A DNA stretch of 64,000 nt, taken from NCBI RefSeq assembly GCF_027563315.1, contig NZ_JAMKBJ010000001.1, positions 310,001 through 374,000 of the forward strand, given 5' to 3'. A program made the translations under genes and the position numbers. Positions 1-7,648 of this stretch are shown in pieces. The notes under the pieces are model-generated. The model saw nothing but the letters and a program-made list of their open reading frames with translations, searched no databases and was not told the origin of the DNA. The number at the start of each line of letters is the position of its first letter. Positions within the stretch are counted from its first letter, which is position 1. Source of the stretch: Paenisporosarcina quisquiliarum. Its GTDB lineage: Bacteria > Bacillota > Bacilli > Bacillales_A > Planococcaceae.

Positions 1-1
1 G

Positions 2-208
2 TTCCTCTCTCAGCAACTTAATGAGGAAACAAATAAATTATTTGAGGTTTTACAAGAAGCAAAAAGCGATCCGCTTGGATTAGGGCGGAGAGTTCGAGCC
101 TTCCATCCAGAAGTTTGGGAAAAAGGCGATTGGAATGATACGTTCAGTGATATTACAATAAAACCTGATATCAAAGTCGACATTAAACGTACGGGGATAT
201 TAAAGTAA
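2..208 (+). CDS. Ger(x)C-family spore germination lipoprotein, C-terminal fragment
   Basis: An open frame enters from the left edge and ends at TAA 206-208, leaving 69 residues. The readable end contains a Q-L-N-E-E-T amphipathic stretch, then G-R-R-V-R-A-F-H-P-E-V-W and a run of alternating charged and hydrophobic residues ending K-R-T-G-I-L-K. That layout matches the C-terminus of the C subunit of nutrient germinant receptors (GerAC/GerBC/GerKC): a helix, a 'hP..W' motif and a final beta-rich V-x-V-x-I-x-R-T-G segment. Full proteins are about 370-400 residues, so over 80% lies outside. The A and B subunits would be expected upstream, beyond the window. Recognition rests on the C-terminal motif only. 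Confidence 0.7.
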   Translation, partial: FLSQQLNEETNKLFEVLQEAKSDPLGLGRRVRAFHPEVWEKGDWNDTFSDITIKPDIKVDIKRTGILK

Positions 209-216
209 AGCCGCAA

Positions 217-263
217 TAAAAAACATGACGTTATCCTTAAAGGACAGCGCCATGTTTTTTTCT
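217..263. terminator. Bidirectional terminator between gerC fragment and MATE gene
   Basis: An A6-CATG arm and a CATG-T7 arm flank a short internal stem (CCTTAAAGG). The hairpin has A-rich and T-rich tails on both sides. It can end the germination operon on + and the MATE gene on -. It overlaps the last codons of the MATE gene. Confidence 0.7.
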
Positions 264-1592
264 CTGTATTTTAATTAACCTAAGTGACAATGTGATGGCA
301 CCGGCGGTCAAACCAATAATTAAACCAATCCAATATCCAAAAGGTCCGAAATCAGTGAACTTCGATAGGAGATAGCCTATTGGTAACCCAATGACCCAGT
401 ACGAAATAATAGCCATGATAAATGTGACATTGACATCTTTGTAACCACGTAAGGATCCTTGGACTGGCGCTTGAATGGCATCGGACAACTGAAAGAGTGC
501 AGCAAAGATAAAGAATTGAATGGTCAACTGAATGACCGTTACATCTGTCGTATATAAACCGGCAATTTGTTCTCGGAAGAAAAATAAAATACAGGCTGAG
601 AAGAAGCTGAATATGATGGCTGTGCTGACACTAAGCCAACTGTAGATTTTGGCATCGTGGAAGCGTTTTGCGCCCACTTCAAATCCTACTAATACCGTCG
701 CTCCAATCGAAATGCTTAAAGGCACCATATATAATAACGATGTAAAATTCAATGCAATTTGGTGTGCTGAAATGACAGCGGTGCTATAAGTACTCATCAT
801 CAAGGTAACTGCGGAAAAAATACTCGTTTCAGCAAAAATGGATAATCCAATGGGAACCCCAATTTTACTGATGTCTCTCCACTTGGAAAATTGGACGCGC
901 TCCCAGTTATTAAAGAGTTCATATTGTTTAAATGGAGATTGATAGTGCGCAACTCCAAGCGCAATTAAAAAGATGAGCCAATAGGTAATGGCAGAAGCAT
1001 AACCTGCTCCAGCTCCACCAAGTTCCGGAAATCCGAATTTGCCGAAAATAAGCAGGTAATTAAAAAACACGTTAATAGGTGCAGACAATAAAGTAATAAT
1101 CATCGTCACTCTTGTCTTACCGAGTGCATCCATGTATGAGCGAAGGACATTATATGCAAATAAAGGAATAATGCCAATAATCATGGCGTACAAATAAGAT
1201 TTAGCAATCGTTTCGACCCTAGGCTCGAGCGTCATGGATTGTAAAAGGGGTTCTAATAAAAATAATAAAATCACGATAACTATAGTCGATAATGCCAGTG
1301 ACAAGAATAGTCCTTGTTGGACGACCAATTTGACTTCTTCCTTCTTTTTCGCCCCAACCAATTGAGCGACTATTGGCGTAACTGCGAGTAGGATCCCAGC
1401 CAAGCCTGTATATACGGGTACCCAAAGGGAAGATCCTACAGCTACCCCAGCCAGATCTTCACTCCCGTATCTACTAGACATCAAAATATCGAAAAATGAA
1501 ACTAAGTATAATGCCACTTGTGTTACTAAAATCGGAAAAATAATTTTCAGCATAAGGGACCATTTTTCTTTAAAATGTGAAGTTTCATGCAT
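237..1592 (-). CDS. MATE family multidrug/sodium exporter
   Basis: A 451-residue integral membrane protein with about 12 hydrophobic helices. It has the duplicated MATE fold, an N-terminal half (helices 1-6) and C-terminal half (7-12) of similar pattern. Typical MATE features are P-I-L-V-T-Q in helix 1, the M-S-S-R-Y-G / L-A-G-V-A-V-G-S-S region in the first loop, and M-D-A-L-G-K-T-R between helices 4 and 5. Length fits NorM/MepA-type exporters (440-460). These exchange cationic drugs or metabolites for Na+ or H+; the substrate cannot be read from sequence. The ATG is preceded by AAGGTGATT. The gene is monocistronic, facing the germination operon through a shared terminator. Confidence 0.9.
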   Translation of the reverse strand: MHETSHFKEKWSLMLKIIFPILVTQVALYLVSFFDILMSSRYGSEDLAGVAVGSSLWVPVYTGLAGILLAVTPIVAQLVGAKKKEEVKLVVQQGLFLSLALSTIVIVILLFLLEPLLQSMTLEPRVETIAKSYLYAMIIGIIPLFAYNVLRSYMDALGKTRVTMIITLLSAPINVFFNYLLIFGKFGFPELGGAGAGYASAITYWLIFLIALGVAHYQSPFKQYELFNNWERVQFSKWRDISKIGVPIGLSIFAETSIFSAVTLMMSTYSTAVISAHQIALNFTSLLYMVPLSISIGATVLVGFEVGAKRFHDAKIYSWLSVSTAIIFSFFSACILFFFREQIAGLYTTDVTVIQLTIQFFIFAALFQLSDAIQAPVQGSLRGYKDVNVTFIMAIISYWVIGLPIGYLLSKFTDFGPFGYWIGLIIGLTAGAITLSLRLIKIQRKKHGAVL

Positions 1593-1828
1593 GTATAATC
1601 ACCTTAAATTTCTACAAATTTTCACCAGTATATCATATTTATCTAATGGTTCGAGGATGTGGGAATTATCAATTATTCTGGTTATTTACAAGCGTTTAGA
1701 TACCTGCCGTTTTAAGATAACGTTCATGTTAATGCTTGAAATAGTGTATATTATGTAAAGGGTAAAGTTCGGAATAACCCAATCAGATTCAACAAATTTA
1801 AGTGGCTTGAAAGATAGGAGCTTTACAC

Positions 1829-2905
1829 ATGAAGAAAAAAACTATTGTTTTAACTGGCGGGGGAACTGCTGGTCACGTTTCATTAAATCAAGCAATTATC
1901 CCGACATTAGAAAAGCAATCTTTTGAAGTTCATTATATCGGGTCAAAAGATGGCATTGAACTAGAATTGATTCGAGATGCTTTTCCTCATATTAAGTACC
2001 ATGCGATTTCCAGTGGGAAATTAAGACGCTATGCGTCCGTCAAAAATTTCACAGACCCTCTACGCGTGATGAAGGGCTTACTAGAAGCTTTACTAATCTT
2101 GAAAAAAGTAAAACCGTCTGTCATTTTCTCAAAAGGTGGTTTTGTATCTGTTCCTGTTGTGATGGCTGGAAAAATGGCGAAAATACCTGTTGTGATTCAC
2201 GAATCTGACGTAACTCCAGGACTTGCAAATAAAATTGCCATGCCATTTGCTCATCATATTTTCACTGTATTTCCTGAGACCTTAAAGCATTTGCCATCAG
2301 AGAAATCAAGTTGTTCTGGCTCCATTATCCGTTCAGAATTATTTGAAGGCAGAAAAGAGGCTGGAATGCGTTTATGCGGATTTGAAGGGTTTAAACCTGT
2401 CCTTCTCATTATGGGAGGCAGTCAGGGGTCCGTTGTAGTGAATGAAGCGATACGCAGTAATCTTCCGAGATTGCTTGAAAAGTATGACGTCATTCATTTG
2501 TGCGGTAAAGGCAAAGTGGACGAAACTTTAAAGAACATGAAGGGCTATCAGCAATTTGAGTACGTGACCCATGAATTGCCAGATTTGTTGCACGCAGCTA
2601 ATATCATTGTTTCTCGAGCGGGATCAAATTCTATTTTTGAATTTTTAGCTTTGCGCAAGCCGATGTTGTTAATTCCATTATCGAAACAACAAAGTCGTGG
2701 AGATCAACTATTGAATGCCCAAATATTTAAGAAACAAGGTTGGGCATCAGTCATCGAAGAAGAAGATGTAACTCCTGCAACGTTTATGGCTGCCTTGGAT
2801 GATGTTAAGTCAAGAGCTGAACATATCCAGGAAGTGATGGGAAGTTCGGAACTTCCAAAAACACCTGATGAAATGGTTACTCTAATTACCTCATACGCAA
2901 AATAA
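1829..2905 (+). CDS. murG: MurG-type UDP-GlcNAc:lipid I N-acetylglucosaminyltransferase
   Basis: 358 residues, family 28 glycosyltransferase. The N-terminal Rossmann domain opens with the lipid-binding G-G-G-T-A-G-H loop (about residues 9-15). The second G-rich loop is M-G-G-S-Q-G (about 194-199), and the UDP-GlcNAc site is S-R-A-G-S-N-S-I-F-E-F (about 266-276). The enzyme adds GlcNAc to undecaprenyl-PP-MurNAc-pentapeptide on the inner membrane face, making lipid II. Start is ATG with AGGAG 9 nt upstream. It is not inside a dcw division/cell-wall cluster: neighbours are a MATE exporter and a GNAT enzyme. It therefore resembles the free-standing second MurG of some Bacillaceae. Whether another murG exists in the genome cannot be seen. 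Confidence 0.9.
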   Translation: MKKKTIVLTGGGTAGHVSLNQAIIPTLEKQSFEVHYIGSKDGIELELIRDAFPHIKYHAISSGKLRRYASVKNFTDPLRVMKGLLEALLILKKVKPSVIFSKGGFVSVPVVMAGKMAKIPVVIHESDVTPGLANKIAMPFAHHIFTVFPETLKHLPSEKSSCSGSIIRSELFEGRKEAGMRLCGFEGFKPVLLIMGGSQGSVVVNEAIRSNLPRLLEKYDVIHLCGKGKVDETLKNMKGYQQFEYVTHELPDLLHAANIIVSRAGSNSIFEFLALRKPMLLIPLSKQQSRGDQLLNAQIFKKQGWASVIEEEDVTPATFMAALDDVKSRAEHIQEVMGSSELPKTPDEMVTLITSYAK

Positions 2906-2947
2906 AAATACCGTCCTCACACGTAGTGGTGAGAGGACGGTATTTTT
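2905..2947. terminator. Terminator shared by murG and the GNAT gene
   Basis: A strong 14-bp hairpin with arms AAAATACCGTCCTC and GAGGACGGTATTTT, followed by T on + and by T-rich sequence on the complement. It sits between convergent genes. Confidence 0.85.
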
Positions 2948-2967
2948 GTCTTTTCCAGAAGATTATA

Positions 2968-3522
2968 TTACATTGCTTGCTCTTCTTCTTCTTCGGTAAA
3001 TCTGGAAGCAGCCGTAGCAAGGTAGAACAAATCTTTAGGGATTTGATAAAGCTCATATTGATGCTTCCCTGCATTTATCTCTTCCAATAGAGCAGGGTGA
3101 GTTTCTTTGGCATTCATCGTGTATGGCAGTTTTTCTGCCGCGCGTATTGATTTCTCGTTATGCTTCTTGATTCGTAAGAACACAGTATTGATATTGTGTT
3201 GATAGAAGAGTTCTTCTAAAAACAGGTTCTTTGCCTTCTGATTAAATCCTTTACCTTGGAAAGGTTGACCAATCCATGTTCCAAGAAAACCTGCTTGATC
3301 TTGAATATCATATAAATTAATGGTCCCAATTGGCATCCCATAATCATCGGTAATTGTACGTGAAATCACTTCTCCACGTTCTTCTTCTTCCATTAACTGT
3401 TTCGTCATGAACATAAATTCATCCGCTGAAGTAGCTTTTTGACGGACAAAAGGGAAGACAGATGGGTGAGATAAATACTCGAATAAAGTCCCGCATTCGT
3501 GTAATTCTCGTCGTTTAATCAT
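2968..3522 (-). CDS. GNAT family N-acetyltransferase (RimJ/RimL-like)
   Basis: 184 residues from the ATG at 3522, chosen because GGAGG lies 8 nt upstream; an upstream in-frame start at 3552 has no ribosome site. The acetyl-CoA pyrophosphate loop is readable as Q-P-F-Q-G-K-G-F-N (about 90-98), preceded by the strand G-F-L-G-T-W-I, as in RimJ/RimL-type enzymes. The family acetylates protein N-termini or small amines. The substrate here is unknown. The C-terminus ends in a Glu-rich tail (T-E-E-E-E-E-Q). Its 5' leader holds the tRNA-like element and hairpin described separately, so the gene may be post-transcriptionally regulated (inference). Confidence 0.8.
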   Translation of the reverse strand: MIKRRELHECGTLFEYLSHPSVFPFVRQKATSADEFMFMTKQLMEEEERGEVISRTITDDYGMPIGTINLYDIQDQAGFLGTWIGQPFQGKGFNQKAKNLFLEELFYQHNINTVFLRIKKHNEKSIRAAEKLPYTMNAKETHPALLEEINAGKHQYELYQIPKDLFYLATAASRFTEEEEEQAM

Positions 3523-3571
3523 AATTAACGCCTCCGTACCAGGGCAGATCAAGACAGAAGTCTGGCTCTAA

Positions 3572-3615
3572 CCCCTCGAAATTTTTCATTTTGTGTTGCA
3601 TAAAAAATTTCGGGG
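3572..3615. repeat. Long inverted repeat in the GNAT leader
   Basis: Arms CCCCtCGAAATTTTT (3572-3586) and AAAAATTTCGGGG (3603-3615) are complementary over 13 bp with one bulged base, around a 16-nt loop. No clean T-run follows on either strand, so it is not a standard terminator. One arm overlaps the 3' side of the tRNA-like element (3608-3677), so the two structures would compete. Confidence 0.6.
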
Positions 3616-3677
3616 TGGGAATCGAACCCACTAGAACCAGTCATAATGCTGGTGGCGCACCATTTGCCTTCCCTCAC
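3608..3677 (-). ncRNA. Degenerate tRNA-like element in the GNAT leader
   Basis: Read on the minus strand, the 70 nt divide like a tRNA: 7-nt 5' segment, two linker bases, a short D-like stem GGC/GCC with a loop containing GG, a 4-bp CCAG/CTGG anticodon-like stem, a 5-nt variable segment, a perfect T-arm (GTGGG, loop TTCGATT, CCCAC) and a 7-nt 3' segment. Only 3-4 of 7 acceptor pairs form. The anticodon-like arm is one base short and lacks a proper U33. No CCA is encoded. It is therefore either a decayed tRNA gene or a structural mimic in the leader of the acetyltransferase. It is not a functional decoding tRNA as far as can be judged. Confidence 0.4.
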
Positions 3678-3878
3678 GATTTATGGTGAATAAAATCGTT
3701 TTATGAAATTGTTTGTTTGCATTCTTACTATACTAACTTTTTTTCAAAATGCAAAGAAAAAAATTCGTAAAAAATGTGTAAGTTTTGTTACAAGATTGCA
3801 CCTTGATTTCAAAGGAATAGTTGTAACCGTTTTCGATTAGATTTATGATGAAAAGATAGAGTCTATGGGGGGATAAAC

Positions 3879-4865
3879 ATGACCTTAACATTTCATAAAG
3901 TTCACGGTTCAGGCAACACGTTTTATTTACATGAAGAAGTAACAAACACGGATTATAATTGGCCATTAACTGCACAGAAAATGTGCGATCCTTCTAAAGA
4001 AAATGGAGCGGATGGATTATTAATCATTTCGCCATCTACCAAAGCGGATGCTAGAATGCGTGTCTATAATGCAGATGGATCAGAAGCATCTATGTGTGGC
4101 AATGGACTTCGATGTGTTGCAAGATTTGTATTGAGAAAGTCTGGTAAACAATCAGCAACAATTGAAACAATGAAAGCAGTCTTAACTGTGCAAAAAGTAG
4201 ATTCGATTTTTAACACAATCGATACATATGCAGTTGAAATTTCTCCGGTATCATTTGAGCTGTCTTCACTACCTATGAACTATCAAAATAACGGACAAAT
4301 TATAAATGAAATAGTTCCGGAGTTTTCTCCGGATATTCACTTTACTGCAGTCTCAGTTCCGAATCCTCACTTAATAGGAATTGTCCCTATTCAGTATATT
4401 GAAGATACACGTTTTCAAGAACAACTTGCTGCATCATTTAATAGAGAAAATGACTTTTTCCCTGATGGCGTTAATGTGAGTTTTGTGCACCCGGTTGATG
4501 AAAAAAGTATTTTTGTGCGTACGTATGAACGTGGAGTAGGATTTACAAATGCGTGTGGAACTGCAATGACTGCTTCGGCCTTAGTTTCTGCCACAATTAA
4601 TCTTGTTCCTTACGGAGAAACAACTGTATATAACCCAGGTGGTTTTGTTAAGTGTGCAATTGAACAAAATGATTCTTCTACTCATCTATCATTGATAGGT
4701 AATGCGACGTTCTTTGCAACTTACTACGGTACGCTAAATGATCATTATGATTTCAACTATGATTCAAAGATTCTACATGAAGAAGAAATCAAAGAATACG
4801 AAGAATTAGAGCAACTGGCAAAACAAAAAGTAACAGATGGATGGTCTAGCGAAGAGTACATGTAG
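3879..4865 (+). CDS. dapF: Diaminopimelate epimerase
   Basis: 328 residues; converts LL- to meso-diaminopimelate for lysine and peptidoglycan synthesis. It opens F-H-K-V-H-G-S-G-N. The first catalytic cysteine is in the A-D-G-S-E-A-S-M-C-G-N-G motif (about residue 73), and the second in E-R-G-V-G-F-T-N-A-C-G-T (about 227). Each half carries one cysteine of the two-base racemase mechanism. It is about 40 residues longer than the usual 275-285; the excess is a charged C-terminal tail after about residue 285 (E-E-E-I-K-E-Y-E-E-L-E-Q) with no recognised domain. ATG follows GGGGGATAAAC. The diguanylate cyclase gene begins 13 nt downstream, so they are probably co-transcribed. Confidence 0.9.
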   Translation: MTLTFHKVHGSGNTFYLHEEVTNTDYNWPLTAQKMCDPSKENGADGLLIISPSTKADARMRVYNADGSEASMCGNGLRCVARFVLRKSGKQSATIETMKAVLTVQKVDSIFNTIDTYAVEISPVSFELSSLPMNYQNNGQIINEIVPEFSPDIHFTAVSVPNPHLIGIVPIQYIEDTRFQEQLAASFNRENDFFPDGVNVSFVHPVDEKSIFVRTYERGVGFTNACGTAMTASALVSATINLVPYGETTVYNPGGFVKCAIEQNDSSTHLSLIGNATFFATYYGTLNDHYDFNYDSKILHEEEIKEYEELEQLAKQKVTDGWSSEEYM

Positions 4866-4878
4866 GAGATGAAAGGGA

Positions 4879-6909
4879 ATGGAACATTTTTTCACTCAAG
4901 CACAGTTTGATTTATTATATGGAGACTCTTCCGATTTAGTGTTCTTTTTAATCCAAAGGGAACACTCGTTTGAATACTTATTTGTAAACCAAAGTGCCAG
5001 ACTCATTTTCAAAGAAAATCCGATTCATTCAAGCTTGGATGAAATGGTATCCGCTTCACATGGCGAAAAAATTTTTCAACACTATGTGCAAGCTATTGAT
5101 GAAAAAAGGGTAATAACCTATCAAGACTTCTTTTTGTTTTCAGATGTGGAATTAGTGAATGAGACGAGCGTTAAACCCATCATCACGAATTCTGGAAACT
5201 ATATTCTGGCAACGACAAAGGAAGTTTCAAATCAAAAAGAAATTGAAGAAAAATATTTATTTATGCAATCGCTCCTAAATATGAATGTGGATCCGACAAT
5301 TGTTGTCACAAATGAAGGCAAAATCTTCGATATGAATCCGAAATTTGAAGAAGTGTTTGGCTATCATTTGACGGATTGGCGAGGCAAACATTTTCTAAAC
5401 TTGCCTTTTGTACCTGCCAAAGAACGCAGTGCAGTCGAACATCTTTTTGATTCGAATTTACGGGGAGATGGTAAATCTTCAGTGCTTGTCAAAAGAATGA
5501 AATCGACTGGAGACAAAGGGACATTCCTGGTCAGCTATTCTCCAATTATGAAAAATGGAGAAAATGTAGCCATGTATATATTGCTGCAGGAAGTAACGGA
5601 TGAAGTGGGTTTAAAAGAGAGCCTTCGAAACACAAGACATATTTTGGAAAGTTATAAACGCGCCATCAGTAAGGCGGCCATGGTTCTAATGACCACTCGA
5701 AAAGGGTACATAGTATATGCCAATGATTTGTTTGAAGATATCACAGGTTATTCCACAAAAGATATCGTAGGGAAACATATCACCGCTCTTGAGGTTGACC
5801 AATACAACGACCTTAAAATGAAGCGTATGTGGAAAGATGTTTTTAAAGATAAAATGTGGCGGGGAGAGCTTCGAAACCGAGCGTCAAATGGTTCGTTTTA
5901 CTGGGGAGATACGACGGTTATCCCCTTATACAATGATCAGCACAATATTGAAAACGTTCTTATTATTCAATTTGATATCACCGAAAAAAAGAATGTGATG
6001 CTGGAGCTTCAATCAATCGAAAAAACATTTGATCTGATTACTCAAAACACCAATGACTTAATTGCGATTACTGATGAAAAAGGTCATATTTTATATACTT
6101 CTCCTTCTCATGAAAGAATATTAGGGTTTTCCAACAATGATATGGCAAACAAGAAATTCAGTGATTTGTTACCAAAGCATTTTCATCAAACTTGGGAAGA
6201 CGACATTACAAACCGTGTGAATGAGGAGCATGAAATTCGTTTGGAATTACAGTTCATGCGTAAAGATCAATCAAAACTTTGGACGGAAACATCAATAGTT
6301 GCGGTAAAAGACCGTGAACAACCCGATAAACTTCAACACGTCATTGTTTCGAGAGACATAACGGAACGCAAAAATTTTGAAGAGCACCTAAGCTTTATGG
6401 CTTATCATGATAGTCTTACGCAATTACCGAATCGCAGTTATTTACTAAAATCATTTCCTGAATTAGCCCATAGCGCTGAAGTCAAAGCAACATCAATAGC
6501 TGTCCTTTATCTGGATGGAGATGATTTTAAGTCAGTCAATGACTCCTTCGGGCATGATGTGGGAGATGAATTCATTCGTCAGTTTGGCGAAGCTTTATTA
6601 AAAAGTGTTCGACAACAGGATTTGGTAGCTCGAATCGGTGGAGATGAGTTCGTTATAGTGTTAAATGATTTATCTCGGGATACTGAAGAACGGAATGAAA
6701 CAACGAATGGGATTATTCAAGATATTAAGTTGTCCCTAAGAAAAGGATGGTCGATCAACCAATTGACTTTCCAACCGACAACATCCATCGGCATAGCCTA
6801 TTTCCCCGAGAACGGAAACAGCATTGATGAACTGTTGGAAAAAGCGGATGCAGCTTTATACGAAGTGAAACGCATGGGTAAAAATCAATATGTTTATTAT
6901 TTAGAATAA
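4879..6909 (+). CDS. Multi-PAS sensor diguanylate cyclase
   Basis: 676 residues with no clear membrane segment. An N-terminal divergent PAS-like region is followed by three recognisable PAS/PAC units (about 130-245, 255-375, 380-495), each ending in a D-I-T-E-like PAC motif. A GGDEF domain follows (about 505-676). The catalytic motif is intact (GGDEF at 587-591), with the L-D-G-D-D-F-K metal/substrate motif upstream. An inhibitory I-site R-Q-Q-D lies exactly five residues before GGDEF, so product feedback is likely. It makes cyclic-di-GMP in response to an unknown cytoplasmic signal. No EAL domain is present. Start is ATG after AGGAGATGAAAGGGA. Confidence 0.9.
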   Translation: MEHFFTQAQFDLLYGDSSDLVFFLIQREHSFEYLFVNQSARLIFKENPIHSSLDEMVSASHGEKIFQHYVQAIDEKRVITYQDFFLFSDVELVNETSVKPIITNSGNYILATTKEVSNQKEIEEKYLFMQSLLNMNVDPTIVVTNEGKIFDMNPKFEEVFGYHLTDWRGKHFLNLPFVPAKERSAVEHLFDSNLRGDGKSSVLVKRMKSTGDKGTFLVSYSPIMKNGENVAMYILLQEVTDEVGLKESLRNTRHILESYKRAISKAAMVLMTTRKGYIVYANDLFEDITGYSTKDIVGKHITALEVDQYNDLKMKRMWKDVFKDKMWRGELRNRASNGSFYWGDTTVIPLYNDQHNIENVLIIQFDITEKKNVMLELQSIEKTFDLITQNTNDLIAITDEKGHILYTSPSHERILGFSNNDMANKKFSDLLPKHFHQTWEDDITNRVNEEHEIRLELQFMRKDQSKLWTETSIVAVKDREQPDKLQHVIVSRDITERKNFEEHLSFMAYHDSLTQLPNRSYLLKSFPELAHSAEVKATSIAVLYLDGDDFKSVNDSFGHDVGDEFIRQFGEALLKSVRQQDLVARIGGDEFVIVLNDLSRDTEERNETTNGIIQDIKLSLRKGWSINQLTFQPTTSIGIAYFPENGNSIDELLEKADAALYEVKRMGKNQYVYYLE

Positions 6910-6915
6910 ATCTTT

Positions 6916-6949
6916 AAAGAACCGGTCCACAAATTGGAGCGGTTCTTTT
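6916..6949 (+). terminator. Terminator after diguanylate cyclase gene
   Basis: Arms AAAGAACCG and CGGTTCTTT around a 15-nt loop, with a T-run. It separates the c-di-GMP gene from the two-component operon. Confidence 0.75.
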
Positions 6950-6973
6950 GAAAATATGGAAAAGGGTGAAACG

Positions 6974-7648
6974 ATGGGAAGTCGCGTCTTATTGGTGGAG
7001 GATGAAAAAAACATTGCCCGATTTATTGAACTGGAATTGCGGCATGAGAATTTTGAGGTTGTCCATGTAGGTTCTGGCAGAGAAGGATTGGAAGTAGCCA
7101 AAACTGATGAATTTGACGTTGTCCTGCTGGATGTGATGCTGCCAGAACTGAACGGAATTGAAGTGTGTCGACGAATCCGTTCCTTTTCCCAAGTGCCTGT
7201 GCTATTAATTACGGCAAGGGATGCAGTCATTGACCGTGTCGCTGGTCTGGATGCTGGGGCGGATGATTATATCGTCAAACCGTTTGCCATCGAAGAACTA
7301 CTGGCTCGAATACGCTCCGTTTTAAGAAGATCAAGCAATGCTAACCATATGAATGCCCGCCTGCAGTTTAAGGACATCATTGTTGACACAGATGCCCATA
7401 CAGTTGAAGTTAATAACCAAAATGTTGAACTGACCAAGACTGAATATGACTTGTTGGTTTATTTAATGCAACAAAAAAATCGAGTAGTATCAAGAGATTT
7501 AATTTTGGAAAATGTTTGGGGATATTTAGCGGACATCGAAACGAATGTGGTGGATGTATATATCCGTCATCTGAGAGCAAAATTGCCTAAGCTTGCTTCC
7601 AGTTACATTGAAACGGTTAGAGGGGTCGGGTATGTGATGCGTGAATGA
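6974..7648 (+). CDS. OmpR/PhoB-family response regulator (ArlR/YkoG-like)
   Basis: 224 residues from the ATG at 6974, which has AAAGGGTGA just upstream; an earlier in-frame ATG at 6956 lacks a ribosome site. The receiver domain (1-120) has the acidic pair E9/D10, phosphoacceptor D53 in L-L-D-V-M-L-P, the conserved T in L-L-I-T-A-R and K in I-V-K-P-F. The winged-helix DNA-binding domain (about 130-224) contains L-T-K-T-E-Y-D-L-L and V-V-D-V-Y-I-R-H-L-R-A-K. The stop codon overlaps the kinase start (ATGA), so the two are translationally coupled. Regulon unknown. Confidence 0.93.
   Translation: MGSRVLLVEDEKNIARFIELELRHENFEVVHVGSGREGLEVAKTDEFDVVLLDVMLPELNGIEVCRRIRSFSQVPVLLITARDAVIDRVAGLDAGADDYIVKPFAIEELLARIRSVLRRSSNANHMNARLQFKDIIVDTDAHTVEVNNQNVELTKTEYDLLVYLMQQKNRVVSRDLILENVWGYLADIETNVVDVYIRHLRAKLPKLASSYIETVRGVGYVMRE

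Noticed and set aside
3608-3677. Functional tRNA gene
   Set aside because: The acceptor stem is mostly unpaired, the anticodon-like arm is short and lacks U33, and no CCA is encoded; kept only as a tRNA-like element.
3821-3835. cre box upstream of dapF (TTGTAACCGTTTTCG)
   Set aside because: Two consensus positions fail (C for R and final G for A), and catabolite control of dapF is not expected.
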